Shown here: piece by piece, positions 10,092 to 18,546 of the stretch
How positions within the stretch are numbered: the stretch's first letter is position 1
How the letters are laid out: each line of letters opens with the position of its first letter
DNA from: an uncultured Mollicutes bacterium
Lineage (GTDB): Bacteria > Bacillota_I > Bacilli_A > Acholeplasmatales > Anaeroplasmataceae
Length of the DNA: 64,000 nucleotides
NCBI GenBank assembly: GCA_945923475.1
Contig: CAMELE010000004.1
Coordinates: 16,545-80,544, forward strand
Direction of reading: 5' to 3'
Translations under genes and position numbers: made by a program
The notes under the pieces: model-generated
What the model saw: the letters and a program-made list of their open reading frames with translations, nothing else
Database searches by the model: none
What the model was told of the DNA's origin: nothing

Positions 10092-10137
10092 AGTCTATGA
10101 ATGAGGATGTTCCAAAATCCTCATTTTTTCATATACT
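10092..10137 (+). repeat. 46-bp hairpin repeat, copy 2 (terminator-like)
   Basis: This copy matches 5062-5107 at 41 of 46 positions. The stem here is AATGAGGAT/ATCCTCATT with loop GTTCCAAA, followed by a run of T. Mismatches between copies keep a stem by shifting its register. It follows the helicase gene and probably ends its transcript just before dapA. Confidence 0.7.
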
Positions 10138-10152
10138 AAATTAGGTGGTATA

Positions 10153-11010
10153 TTGGAAAATATAGTAGCGCTTGTAACTCCGTTTTGTTCTGATATGAGT
10201 GTTGATGTAGCTAAGCTTAAAGAGCTTGTGCGATATCATATTGAAAAAAAGACTGATAAAATATTAATTTTAGGTACAACATCAGAAAGTCCTACCTTAA
10301 GTGAGGATGAGAAGAAGCTAGTCATTAAAACTGTTTGCGAGGAGGCATTAAACAAAATTAGTGTTATTGGAGGAGTATCAGGGAATAGCTTGACTTCAGT
10401 CTCAAAAGAGATTTCATTATATGATGGATATGATATTGATGAATTGTTAGTAATCACACCTTATTATAATAAATCAAGCAAAGAAGGAATTTATGATTAT
10501 TTTAAAACAATTAGTGCAATGACGGATAAGAAGATTATTATATATGATGTTCCAGCTCGTACTAATAATCCAATTGATTTGGAGGCATTAAAAAGATTGT
10601 CATTAATACCTAATATCATAGGAATAAAGGAAGCTACCTCAGATTATTTGCGAATACTTAAGGTGTCTGAGTGTAGAAGTGATAATTTTAAAATTTATTG
10701 TGGTGATGATATAGCACTTCCAATATTTATGATTTTAGGCTGTGATGGTGTAATTAGTGTAATGTCAAATGTGATAAGTGATATAATTAGCAAAATTTTA
10801 TCAACATATGATAATGGTGAGGCTTTAGAATCTATATCCTTGTTTATGAAATATAAGGATTTAATAAACAGTGTATTTTTAGACGTTAATCCGATTGGCA
10901 TTAAATATTTAATGGATGTAAAGGGGATGAGCGTTGGGAAGCTAAGACTTCCGCTTACATGGCCTACAGAGATTCATCAAGGTGAGATTTTAAAGTCCTT
11001 ACGGAGTTGA
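10153..11010 (+). CDS. dapA: 4-hydroxy-tetrahydrodipicolinate synthase
   Basis: This cytosolic enzyme condenses pyruvate with aspartate semialdehyde in the lysine/diaminopimelate pathway. The 285 residues carry the family marks: GTTSESPTL near residue 43, the tyrosine motif YDVPART near 131, and the Schiff-base lysine in GIKEATSD near 160. The start is TTG with AGGTGG seven bases upstream. The aspartokinase gene follows after six bases, so the pair forms a lysine/DAP operon. No lysine riboswitch is visible in the short leader. In a sporulating organism the product would also feed dipicolinate synthesis, but that is inference. Confidence 0.93.
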   Translation: MENIVALVTPFCSDMSVDVAKLKELVRYHIEKKTDKILILGTTSESPTLSEDEKKLVIKTVCEEALNKISVIGGVSGNSLTSVSKEISLYDGYDIDELLVITPYYNKSSKEGIYDYFKTISAMTDKKIIIYDVPARTNNPIDLEALKRLSLIPNIIGIKEATSDYLRILKVSECRSDNFKIYCGDDIALPIFMILGCDGVISVMSNVISDIISKILSTYDNGEALESISLFMKYKDLINSVFLDVNPIGIKYLMDVKGMSVGKLRLPLTWPTEIHQGEILKSLRS

Positions 11011-11016
11011 TTTAGG

Positions 11017-12024
11017 TTGAAAATTAAAAAATATGGTGGATCATCATTAAAGGACTTGGGTAAAATCAAAGCAGTTGCCAAGCAAATAGTAAAGGATAAT
11101 GATAAACAGCTAATAGTTGTATCAGCTCCTTTTGGTTTTACAAATGATATATTAAAAAAAGCTAAGGAATTATCTTTAAATCCATCCTTAAGAGAAATTG
11201 ATCAAATGATTGTGACAGGTGAGATGATTAACGCATCTTTGCTAGCAATTGCGATTAATGAGCTTGGAAGAAAAGCCTATTCTTGCAATGCAATGAATAT
11301 AGATATTGTAGCTAGTAATGATTATGGGGATGGAAGAATTATTAGTATTAATAAAAGTAAAATAGATGATTTGCTAAAAGAATATGATATTTTAGTAATA
11401 ACTGGATTTCAAGGAGTAAATGGCACAGATTTTGTAAGCTTAGGGAGAGGTGGTTCAGACACTACAGCATTAGCTTTAGCAGCTATTTATAGTGTTCCCT
11501 GTGATATTTTTACCGATGTTAACGGGGTTTACTCAATCGATCCTAAGCTAGGAATAAAAGGGAAAAAGCTGCCATATATTTCCTATGATGAGATGCTTGA
11601 GCTATCTCTTGCCGGTGGTAAAGTTTTAGCACCAAAGGCAGCTGCTATAGCAAAGGAATATCAAGTTACAACTAATATATTAGAATCATTGTCCAATGAT
11701 GGAACAGAGATTAATAGTCTAGAAGAGTACGGCCCTAAAGCAGTGTCAATTATGAATGTAACAAAAAAAGATAATAACTCTCTTTTTATAGATATTAATG
11801 GTGATAAATATTATAAAAATGAGAATGGAGAGTATTCTTTAGTTAGTATAGTTGGTTCGTTTTTATTTAAGACAAATATAATTTCAAATATAAATGAATT
11901 GTTAAAAAAATTAGACGTATTACCGATTTCTTTTCTTGTTAAGGATAATTTGATTATTCTAATTATTAACAATGTAGAGGTTGATAAATTATTAGTTAAT
12001 CTTAATGAAATAATTCTTAAGTAA
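11017..12024 (+). CDS. lysC: Aspartate kinase (short form)
   Basis: The enzyme phosphorylates aspartate, the first step towards lysine, threonine and methionine. Kinase motifs are clear: KKYGGSSL at the N terminus, SLGRGGSDTTA near residue 145, and FTDVNGVYSIDP near 170. At 335 residues it is shorter than the usual 400-450. After the kinase domain (about 1-230) only about 100 weakly conserved residues remain where two ACT domains normally bind feedback amino acids, so allosteric control may be reduced or altered. It starts with TTG six bases after dapA. The paralogue name (lysC, dapG or thrA type) cannot be fixed from sequence alone. Confidence 0.88.
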   Translation: MKIKKYGGSSLKDLGKIKAVAKQIVKDNDKQLIVVSAPFGFTNDILKKAKELSLNPSLREIDQMIVTGEMINASLLAIAINELGRKAYSCNAMNIDIVASNDYGDGRIISINKSKIDDLLKEYDILVITGFQGVNGTDFVSLGRGGSDTTALALAAIYSVPCDIFTDVNGVYSIDPKLGIKGKKLPYISYDEMLELSLAGGKVLAPKAAAIAKEYQVTTNILESLSNDGTEINSLEEYGPKAVSIMNVTKKDNNSLFIDINGDKYYKNENGEYSLVSIVGSFLFKTNIISNINELLKKLDVLPISFLVKDNLIILIINNVEVDKLLVNLNEIILK

Positions 12025-12049
12025 TCATAAGCACCTATTATGGTATTTT

Positions 12050-12088
12050 AAAAGCTGTGAAGCATTAGTATGTTTTGCAGCTTTTTAT
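12050..12088 (+). terminator. Terminator after the dapA-aspartokinase operon
   Basis: The stem AAAAGCTG/CAGCTTTT encloses a 20-base loop and is followed by TTATTA. It lies 25 bases behind the aspartokinase stop and before the PFOR promoter. Confidence 0.65.
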
Positions 12089-12170
12089 TATAAGAAATGT
12101 GTAATTCTCTTAAAATGGAAATAAAATAAGGAATGTCAGTCACTTATATATATATCTTTTGTCATAATTG

Positions 12171-12199
12171 TTGAAACTTTTTGGAAAAATGTTTATAAT
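12171..12199 (+). promoter_or_regulatory. SigA-type promoter of the PFOR gene
   Basis: TTGAAA and TATAAT are 17 bases apart, close to the vegetative consensus, and lie 37 bases before the ATG. A strong promoter fits the codon-rich, highly conserved PFOR gene. The ribosome binding site is AGGAGG at 12223-12228. Confidence 0.75.
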
Positions 12200-12235
12200 A
12201 TAAGAGTACCAAAATAATTATTAGGAGGATTTATT

Positions 12236-15200
12236 ATGGCTACAAAAAAAGATGTTAAAAGAATGGCTATCGATGGAAACTATGCTGCAGCATATGTATC
12301 ATACGCTTTTACGGAGGTAGCGGGAATATACCCAATTACACCATCTACTCCAATGGCAGAGTATGTTGATGAATGGGCATCACAAGGTAAGAAGAATTTA
12401 TTTGGAATGCCTGTAAAGGTAGTAGAAATGCAATCAGAGGCTGGTGCAGCTGGTACAGTTCATGGTTCACTTGAGGCTGGTGCACTTACTACAACTTATA
12501 CAGCTTCTCAAGGCTTATTGTTAAAAATACCTAATATGTATAAGATTGCTGGAGAATGCCTTCCTGGTGTTATCCATGTGGCAGCTAGATCACTAGCTTC
12601 TCAATCTCTTTCAATATTCGGTGATCACCAAGATGTTATGGCATGTCGTCAAACTGGTTTTGCAATGCTATGTACAAACTCAGTTCAAGAGGTTATGGAT
12701 TTAGGAGGAGTAGCTCATTTAGCTGCAATTGAATCATCAATTCCATTCCTTCATTTCTTTGATGGATTTAGAACTTCTCATGAGGTAAACACTGTTGAGG
12801 CCATAGATTATGAGGTTTTTGATCGTTTACTTGATCGTGATGCAGTAGCTAAGTTCCGTCAGGAGGCTTTAAACCCTACTCATCCAAAGGAAAGAGGAAC
12901 TGCTCAAAACGATGACGTATATTTCCAAACTCGTGAGCTACAAGCTAAGAAATATGCATCTGTACCTGATGTAGTTGCAAAATACATGGGAGAAATTTCT
13001 AAGGTTACAGGACGTAATTATGCTCCATTTGTATTCTATGGTGCTAAGGACGCAACTGACGTAATTGTTGCAATGGGTTCAGTATGTCAAGCAACTCGTG
13101 AGGTTGTTGATAATTTAGTTGCTCAAGGTAAGAAGGTTGGTCTTTTAGAGGTTCATTTATACCGTCCATTTAGTGCAAAGTATTTCTTTAATGCAATGCC
13201 TAAGACTGTAAAGAGAATTGCTGTATTAGATCGTACAATTGAGCAAGGTTCAGTTGGAGAACCATTATACCTAGATGTTAAGAGTGTATATTATGGTCAA
13301 GCTAATCAACCACTTATTATTGGTGGACGCTATGGATTATCTTCAAAGGATACTACTCCTGATTTAATCAATGCTGTATATGACAATTTAGCTAATGAAG
13401 CTAAGGATCGCTTTACAGTTGGTATTATAGATGATATTGATCATACTAACGTTGTTGTTAAAAATCCAATTGATACTGCAGATCCTACTACAACAGAATT
13501 ATTATTCTTTGGATTAGGTTCAGATGGTACTGTTGGTGCATGTAAGAATATTTCTAAGATTATCGGTGATTATACTGATTTCTATTCTCAAAGCTACGCA
13601 GCTTATGACTCAAAGAAGAGTGGAGGTTCTACAAGATTACACCTACGTTTCTCTAAGAACCCAATTCGTTCTACATATTTAGTTAATAATCCTCACTTTG
13701 TATCATGCTCTTTGGATGCTTATTTAAAGAAGTTTGATATGATTAAGGGCTTACGTAATGGTGGTTCATTCTTATTGAATACTGCTGTAGGTAAGGATGA
13801 AATTGAGGATTTACTTCCAAATTCATATAAAATACAGCTTGCAAAGAAGCATGCTAAGCTATACATAATTGATGCGACTCATGCTGCACTTGAATGTGGA
13901 TTCCGTCCAGGACTTGGAGTTAACACAATTATGCAATCTGCATTCTTCAAGCTAAATGAACAAATTATGGACTTCGAAGAAGCTAAGCAACATATGAAGG
14001 AATTTGCTCAAAAGACTTATGCAAAGAAGGGTCAAGAGCTTGTTGATATGAACTGCAAGGCTGTTGATATGGGTGAATCTCGTATTGTTGAAGTAGAGGT
14101 TAAGCCTGAGTGGGCTAATCTAAAGCCTGAAGCTAAGACTGTAGATGAATCTCGTCCACGCTTTGTTCGTGAGATTGCTGATCCAATTGATTCTCTTGAG
14201 GGAGATAATTTACCTCTTTCTGTATTCAAGGACCGTGCTGATTGCTCAATGCCTTCTGGTACTGCAGCATATGAAAAGCGTGGTGTTGCATCTCAAGTTC
14301 CATTCTGGGATGGCACTAAGTGTATTCAATGTAACCAATGTGCATTCGTATGTAGTCACGCTGCAATTCGTCCATTCCTAGTTGATGCGACTGAAGAGGC
14401 TAACGCACCTAAGGACGTAACTTACTTAAAGGCAAATGGTAAAGGTCTTGAAAATGTTAAATTTACTATTGTTGTATCTCCACTTGACTGTACAGGCTGT
14501 GGTGTATGTACAACTGTATGTCCAAAGGCTTGTCTATCTATGAAGTCACTTAAGGAAGCTCGTGATGCTAAACAAGATGTTGTAGCTAAGTATTTCTATG
14601 ACAATGTAACATACAAGAGTGAGCTTGTTGGAAAGGCAAATGCTAAGAATGTTCAATTTGCTAAGCCTTTATTTGAGTTCTCTGGTGCATGTGCTGGATG
14701 TGGAGAAACTCCATATATTAAGGCTGTAAGCCAATTATTTGGTAACAGAATGATGGTAGCTAATGCTACAGGATGTACATCAATTTATTCTGGTTCATAT
14801 CCATCAAGCCCATATACAACATTAAGTAATGGTCATGGTCCAGCTTGGGCAAACTCATTATTTGAGGATAATGCTGAGTTTGGATTTGGTATGCGTGTAG
14901 CATATGAAACAATGCGTGATCGCTTACAAAATGTAATTGTTGCAAATCTTGATGAAATGAATGATGAGCAAAAGGCACTTGCTAACGAATGGCTAGAAAA
15001 CCGAGATAATGGTGATGTAACAGAAGCATTAGAGCCTAAGATGGTAGCTGCATTTGAATCAGATAAGGCTCCATATGCTAAGGAAATTATTTCCCTAAAG
15101 CAATATATTATAAAAGCATCTCAATGGATTATTGGTGGAGATGGTTGGGCTTATGATATTGGATTTGGTGGTCTTGACCATGTAATTGCAAATAATGAGG

Positions 15201-15781
15201 ATGTTAATATTCTTGTTGTAGATACAGAGGTATATTCAAATACTGGTGGTCAATCATCTAAATCAAGCCGTACAGGATCAATTGCTAAATTTACAGCATC
15301 TGGAAAGCGCCAAAAGAAGAAGGATTTAGCTTCAATCGCAATGAGCTATGGTCATGTATACGTTGCTACAGTTTGCCATGGTGCTAACCAAAACCAAGTT
15401 ATTAAGGCTTTAAAGGAAGCTGAAGCATATAAGGGACCATCAATTGTTATTTGCTATGCACCTTGTATTGCTCACAATATTAAGGGTGGTCTTGCTAAGA
15501 CTCAACTTGAGGCTAAACTTGCAACTGAGTGTGGATATTTCCCAACATTCCGTTTCAACCCTGATTTGGCTAAGCAAGGACAAAATCCATTCACTATGGA
15601 TTCTAAGGAACCAGATTGGTCTAAATATCATGATTTCTTAATGAATGAAGGACGTTATTCTCAGCTTTCTAAGATTAATCCAGTTAAGGCTGAAGAATTA
15701 TTAGAATTTAATTTACAAGATGCTCAGGCTCGTTATGAATCTTATATGGCACGTGTAAATGATCCTAAATATCAAAAGTAA
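12236..15781 (+). CDS. nifJ: Pyruvate:ferredoxin (flavodoxin) oxidoreductase
   Basis: This single-chain enzyme converts pyruvate and CoA to acetyl-CoA and CO2 and passes electrons to ferredoxin; it is a key enzyme of anaerobes. The 1181 residues contain the domain order of the family: domain I with YPITPSTPMAEY, a gamma domain, two 4Fe-4S clusters (CIQCNQCAFVC and CTGCGVCTTVCP, about residues 700-765), and the thiamine-diphosphate domain with GACAGCGETPY and NTGGQSSKSS. Length is normal. Codon use is more regular than in neighbouring genes, as expected for a highly expressed gene. It has its own strong promoter and no operon partner; a long hairpin at 15803-15836 follows. Confidence 0.97.
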   Translation: MATKKDVKRMAIDGNYAAAYVSYAFTEVAGIYPITPSTPMAEYVDEWASQGKKNLFGMPVKVVEMQSEAGAAGTVHGSLEAGALTTTYTASQGLLLKIPNMYKIAGECLPGVIHVAARSLASQSLSIFGDHQDVMACRQTGFAMLCTNSVQEVMDLGGVAHLAAIESSIPFLHFFDGFRTSHEVNTVEAIDYEVFDRLLDRDAVAKFRQEALNPTHPKERGTAQNDDVYFQTRELQAKKYASVPDVVAKYMGEISKVTGRNYAPFVFYGAKDATDVIVAMGSVCQATREVVDNLVAQGKKVGLLEVHLYRPFSAKYFFNAMPKTVKRIAVLDRTIEQGSVGEPLYLDVKSVYYGQANQPLIIGGRYGLSSKDTTPDLINAVYDNLANEAKDRFTVGIIDDIDHTNVVVKNPIDTADPTTTELLFFGLGSDGTVGACKNISKIIGDYTDFYSQSYAAYDSKKSGGSTRLHLRFSKNPIRSTYLVNNPHFVSCSLDAYLKKFDMIKGLRNGGSFLLNTAVGKDEIEDLLPNSYKIQLAKKHAKLYIIDATHAALECGFRPGLGVNTIMQSAFFKLNEQIMDFEEAKQHMKEFAQKTYAKKGQELVDMNCKAVDMGESRIVEVEVKPEWANLKPEAKTVDESRPRFVREIADPIDSLEGDNLPLSVFKDRADCSMPSGTAAYEKRGVASQVPFWDGTKCIQCNQCAFVCSHAAIRPFLVDATEEANAPKDVTYLKANGKGLENVKFTIVVSPLDCTGCGVCTTVCPKACLSMKSLKEARDAKQDVVAKYFYDNVTYKSELVGKANAKNVQFAKPLFEFSGACAGCGETPYIKAVSQLFGNRMMVANATGCTSIYSGSYPSSPYTTLSNGHGPAWANSLFEDNAEFGFGMRVAYETMRDRLQNVIVANLDEMNDEQKALANEWLENRDNGDVTEALEPKMVAAFESDKAPYAKEIISLKQYIIKASQWIIGGDGWAYDIGFGGLDHVIANNEDVNILVVDTEVYSNTGGQSSKSSRTGSIAKFTASGKRQKKKDLASIAMSYGHVYVATVCHGANQNQVIKALKEAEAYKGPSIVICYAPCIAHNIKGGLAKTQLEAKLATECGYFPTFRFNPDLAKQGQNPFTMDSKEPDWSKYHDFLMNEGRYSQLSKINPVKAEELLEFNLQDAQARYESYMARVNDPKYQK

Positions 15782-15802
15782 AATAAATTAATAGAATATT
15801 AA

Positions 15803-15836
15803 TAATATCTCTTGGTAATCCAAGGGATATTATTAT
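15803..15836. terminator. Strong hairpin between PFOR and endonuclease IV genes
   Basis: Two 15-base arms pair with one G-T wobble around a TAAT loop (AATAATATCTCTTGG with CCAAGGGATATTATT). There is no clear T-run, so it may work as an RNA-stabilising 3' end or as a partial terminator letting some transcription reach the next gene. Confidence 0.55.
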
Positions 15837-15852
15837 AAATTGAGGTAAAAAT

Positions 15853-16689
15853 ATGAGTAATTTAAACATTGGACCCCATTTATCAATTTCAAAGGGATTT
15901 TTAAAAACTGCCCAGTTTGCTAAAACAATTAATGCAAATACATTTCAATATTTTTCCCGTAATCCTCGAGGTGGTGCGAAAAGACCATTAGATTTAGAAG
16001 ATATAAATGCATATTTAAATTATGCAAAGGAAAATGGATTTGCAACTTTACTTTGTCATGCACCATACACTTTAAATCCCTCAAGTAAGGACGAAAACAT
16101 AAGAGATTTTGCAAAAATAGTGTTTAAAGAGGATTTAGAAAGTATCAAGTATTTTCCAAATGCCTTGTATAATTTCCATCCAGGAAGTCATGTTGGCCAA
16201 GGGATTGAGAAAGGTATTGAATTAACTTCAGAGATTCTAAATGAAGTTTTAACTCCTGATATGACCACAACAGTATTAATAGAAACTATGTCAGGAAAAG
16301 GTTCTGAAATTGGTTCGACATTTGAAGAAATTAAAAGTATTATGGATAAGGTAAATAATCCACATTTGGGTGTTTGTTTAGATACATGCCACGTTTATAG
16401 TGCTGGATATGATATTAAAAATGATTTAGATGGAGTTTTGAAGCATTTTGATGAGGTTATTGGCTTGGATAAATTAAAAGCCATCCACTTAAATGATTCT
16501 ATGACAGAATTTAATTCTCATAAGGATCGCCATGAAAATATTGGAAAAGGATCAATTGGACTTGATGCGATAATTAATTTAATTAATCATCCTCTACTAA
16601 AAAATATTCCATTTTTCTTAGAAACACCATGTGAGAATGAAGAACTATATAAAAATGAAATTGACTTATTAAGAAAAAATTATAAGTAA
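15853..16689 (+). CDS. nfo: Endonuclease IV (AP endonuclease)
   Basis: The enzyme cuts DNA 5' of abasic sites in base excision repair. The 278 residues show the metal-binding motifs of the TIM-barrel family: GPHLSISKG at the N terminus, CHAPYTLN near 65, FHPGSH near 108, IETMSGKG near 141, CLDTCHVYSAGYD near 174, HLNDSM near 215 and the ETP motif near the end. A GAGG site precedes the ATG. It may be read through from PFOR or carry its own promoter. A strong terminator follows at 16707-16730. Confidence 0.95.
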   Translation: MSNLNIGPHLSISKGFLKTAQFAKTINANTFQYFSRNPRGGAKRPLDLEDINAYLNYAKENGFATLLCHAPYTLNPSSKDENIRDFAKIVFKEDLESIKYFPNALYNFHPGSHVGQGIEKGIELTSEILNEVLTPDMTTTVLIETMSGKGSEIGSTFEEIKSIMDKVNNPHLGVCLDTCHVYSAGYDIKNDLDGVLKHFDEVIGLDKLKAIHLNDSMTEFNSHKDRHENIGKGSIGLDAIINLINHPLLKNIPFFLETPCENEELYKNEIDLLRKNYK

Positions 16690-16706
16690 TTGATAAAAAT
16701 GCTATA

Positions 16707-16730
16707 AAAGAGGAGAAATCCTCTTTTTTT
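16707..16730 (+). terminator. Terminator after endonuclease IV
   Basis: The stem AAAGAGGA/TCCTCTTT with a GAAA loop is followed by a run of T. It separates the housekeeping gene from the second MACPF locus. Confidence 0.85.
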
Positions 16731-16742
16731 ATATGCACTATC

Positions 16743-16790
16743 TTGTAAATGAAAAAAATAAGCGTATAATTTATAATATTCGTTTATAAA
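16743..16790 (+). promoter_or_regulatory. Promoter of MACPF locus B with inverted repeat
   Basis: TTGTAA (16743-16748) and TATAAT (16765-16770) are 16 bases apart. Directly downstream lies an inverted repeat TTTATAA/TTATAAA (16770-16790) between the -10 box and the GGAGG site of the ABC gene. The repeat is all A/T, so its role as an operator is only a guess. Confidence 0.5.
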
Positions 16791-16805
16791 TTTTGGAGGA
16801 AAGTT

Positions 16806-17477
16806 ATGTTAAAAATAGAAAATGTCTCTATGGATTTTTATGAGACAAATAGTGTTGTTCATGTTCTAAAAAATATTAATCTTGAAATTAGCATTAATGA
16901 GTTAACAGTGATTAAAGGACCGTCTGGTTCTGGGAAAACTACGTTGCTCAACATTATAGGGGGGTTACTTTTACCTACAAGTGGAAAAGTATTAATTGAT
17001 AATCAAAATATCGTTGAGATGTCAGAGGATGAAAAAGCATATTTTAGAAATCAAAAATTAGGATATGTTTTTCAGAATTTTTATTTGGAGCCAAATTTTA
17101 CCGTTTTAGAAAATGTTGAAATTCCTTTAGTAATTTCAGAAATGAATAAAAGCGAGAGGAAGAATAGAATTAATTTAGCTTTGACTAAAGTTGGATTATT
17201 AGATAAACAGGACGTTATTGTCTCAAAATTATCTGGTGGAGAAAAACAAAGAGTTTGTATTGCTAGAGCCGTTGTGAATGATCCAAAAATAATAATTGCT
17301 GATGAACCAACTGGGAATTTAGATAGTAAAAATGGTGAATTAGTAATGGATATGCTTAAGAGTTTATGTAATGAAGATAGAATTGTTATAGTTATTACTC
17401 ATAATGATGATTATGCAACTAAATATGGTGACAAAATATACGAATTAAAAGATGGTGTTATTAATGAAAAAAAATGA
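16806..17477 (+). CDS. ABC transporter ATPase, MacB/LolD type
   Basis: The 223-residue ATPase has Walker A GPSGSGKTT, Q-loop FQN, signature LSGGE, Walker B IIADEPT and H-loop THND, in the pattern of ATPases that pair with FtsX/MacB permeases. Two such permeases follow directly, the first overlapping by 14 bases. This is the stand-alone counterpart of the ATPase domains fused to permeases at 886-5048. It opens the operon that ends with the MACPF gene. The substrate is unknown; by family, work at the membrane surface, such as envelope substrate release or peptide resistance, is more likely than import. Confidence 0.88.
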   Translation: MLKIENVSMDFYETNSVVHVLKNINLEISINELTVIKGPSGSGKTTLLNIIGGLLLPTSGKVLIDNQNIVEMSEDEKAYFRNQKLGYVFQNFYLEPNFTVLENVEIPLVISEMNKSERKNRINLALTKVGLLDKQDVIVSKLSGGEKQRVCIARAVVNDPKIIIADEPTGNLDSKNGELVMDMLKSLCNEDRIVIVITHNDDYATKYGDKIYELKDGVINEKK

Positions 17478-18546
17478 TATTTTTCATTATGGTATTTGTA
17501 ATTTTTCAAAACATTACAAAGCATCTATTATCCTTGGCCTTTGCATTGTAGCACTATCATTTTTTATTTCGTTTTGTCTATTACTTAGTGTTAATTTAAA
17601 TTTTAATTTAAAAAAAACTAATTTAAATTACTTAAATGATAGAATAATATTTAGCTACTCCGGCGATGCAGATTCTTCATATGCACTTGAGTTGATAAAA
17701 GGTAACAATAATAATAATTTAAATATTTCAACGAAATTATCATTCAATGATTATAAGTTTGTTTGTAGGCATTTCAATAATAAAAAAGAGCAACTAAACT
17801 TCGATGAGTATGAGATACTAATAAATGAAAAATACGATTTTTCTATTGGTGATAGATTATGTATTTTTGAAAATGAATATATGGTAAAAGGTTTTTTTAG
17901 TTCAAATACCTTTGATATTATAATGGATTTTGATACATTACCAGATTTCAACTTTGATGTGTATTTTTCATTAAATGAAAACAAGATGAAAGGTGTATTT
18001 GATGTTTTAAAAGAACTTAATAATAGATATGAAATTGATGATCATAATGATAAGTTTAATTCATTTAATACTTTAAACATTATAATTAATGTTGTAAATG
18101 TATTTTTATCTATATTATTAGTTTTTGCTGTAATATCTTATTCTTTGTTGATATCAAATGATTTAATTTTACGAATTGAAAATAATAATATATTTTATAA
18201 TATTTTATCAATTTGTGGGGCTAAGAGGAAGGATATACTTAAAATTGAAATTCTTGGTGATTCAATTATTATTGCTATAGCTAATCTTTTAGGTTTTTGT
18301 ATATCGTTATTTACTAAGCCATTGCTTAAGAAAATTATATATAGGGTTACATATGGATTAGCTACAAATGTTTTGGAAGGATTCAATCTTGATTATATTA
18401 GTGTTGAATTAGATCATATTTACTTTATAGTATCCATTGGAGTAATTTTAATTCCTATTATAATTATAATTTTTGTATATATGAATATTAAGTATAAAAC
18501 AAAAAAATCGATAGTTAAATTAAATGAGGTTATGTATGAGAAATAA
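17464..18546 (+). CDS. FtsX-like permease
   Basis: About 360 residues with one helix near the N terminus (about 17-40), an extracellular domain of about 160 residues, and three helices in the C-terminal half, the FtsX plan. An ATG at 17452 is also in frame, but 17464 has the better placed GATGGTG upstream; both starts lie inside the end of the ATPase gene, so translation is coupled. No catalytic motif is expected. It likely forms a heterodimeric membrane part with the next gene, powered by the ATPase upstream. Sequence is very A/T-rich with low-complexity Asn/Ile runs. Confidence 0.75.
   Translation: MKKNDIFHYGICNFSKHYKASIILGLCIVALSFFISFCLLLSVNLNFNLKKTNLNYLNDRIIFSYSGDADSSYALELIKGNNNNNLNISTKLSFNDYKFVCRHFNNKKEQLNFDEYEILINEKYDFSIGDRLCIFENEYMVKGFFSSNTFDIIMDFDTLPDFNFDVYFSLNENKMKGVFDVLKELNNRYEIDDHNDKFNSFNTLNIIINVVNVFLSILLVFAVISYSLLISNDLILRIENNNIFYNILSICGAKRKDILKIEILGDSIIIAIANLLGFCISLFTKPLLKKIIYRVTYGLATNVLEGFNLDYISVELDHIYFIVSIGVILIPIIIIIFVYMNIKYKTKKSIVKLNEVMYEK

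Noticed and set aside
10025..10152. Lysine riboswitch before dapA
   Set aside because: The gap is only 128 bases, and the hairpin repeat and dapA site fill much of it; none of the conserved riboswitch segments is seen.
14032..15641. Several open frames in other frames and on the opposite strand of the PFOR gene
   Set aside because: They lie wholly inside a clear, conserved gene, have no ribosome binding site and no family features. The regular codon use of PFOR leaves long open shadows.
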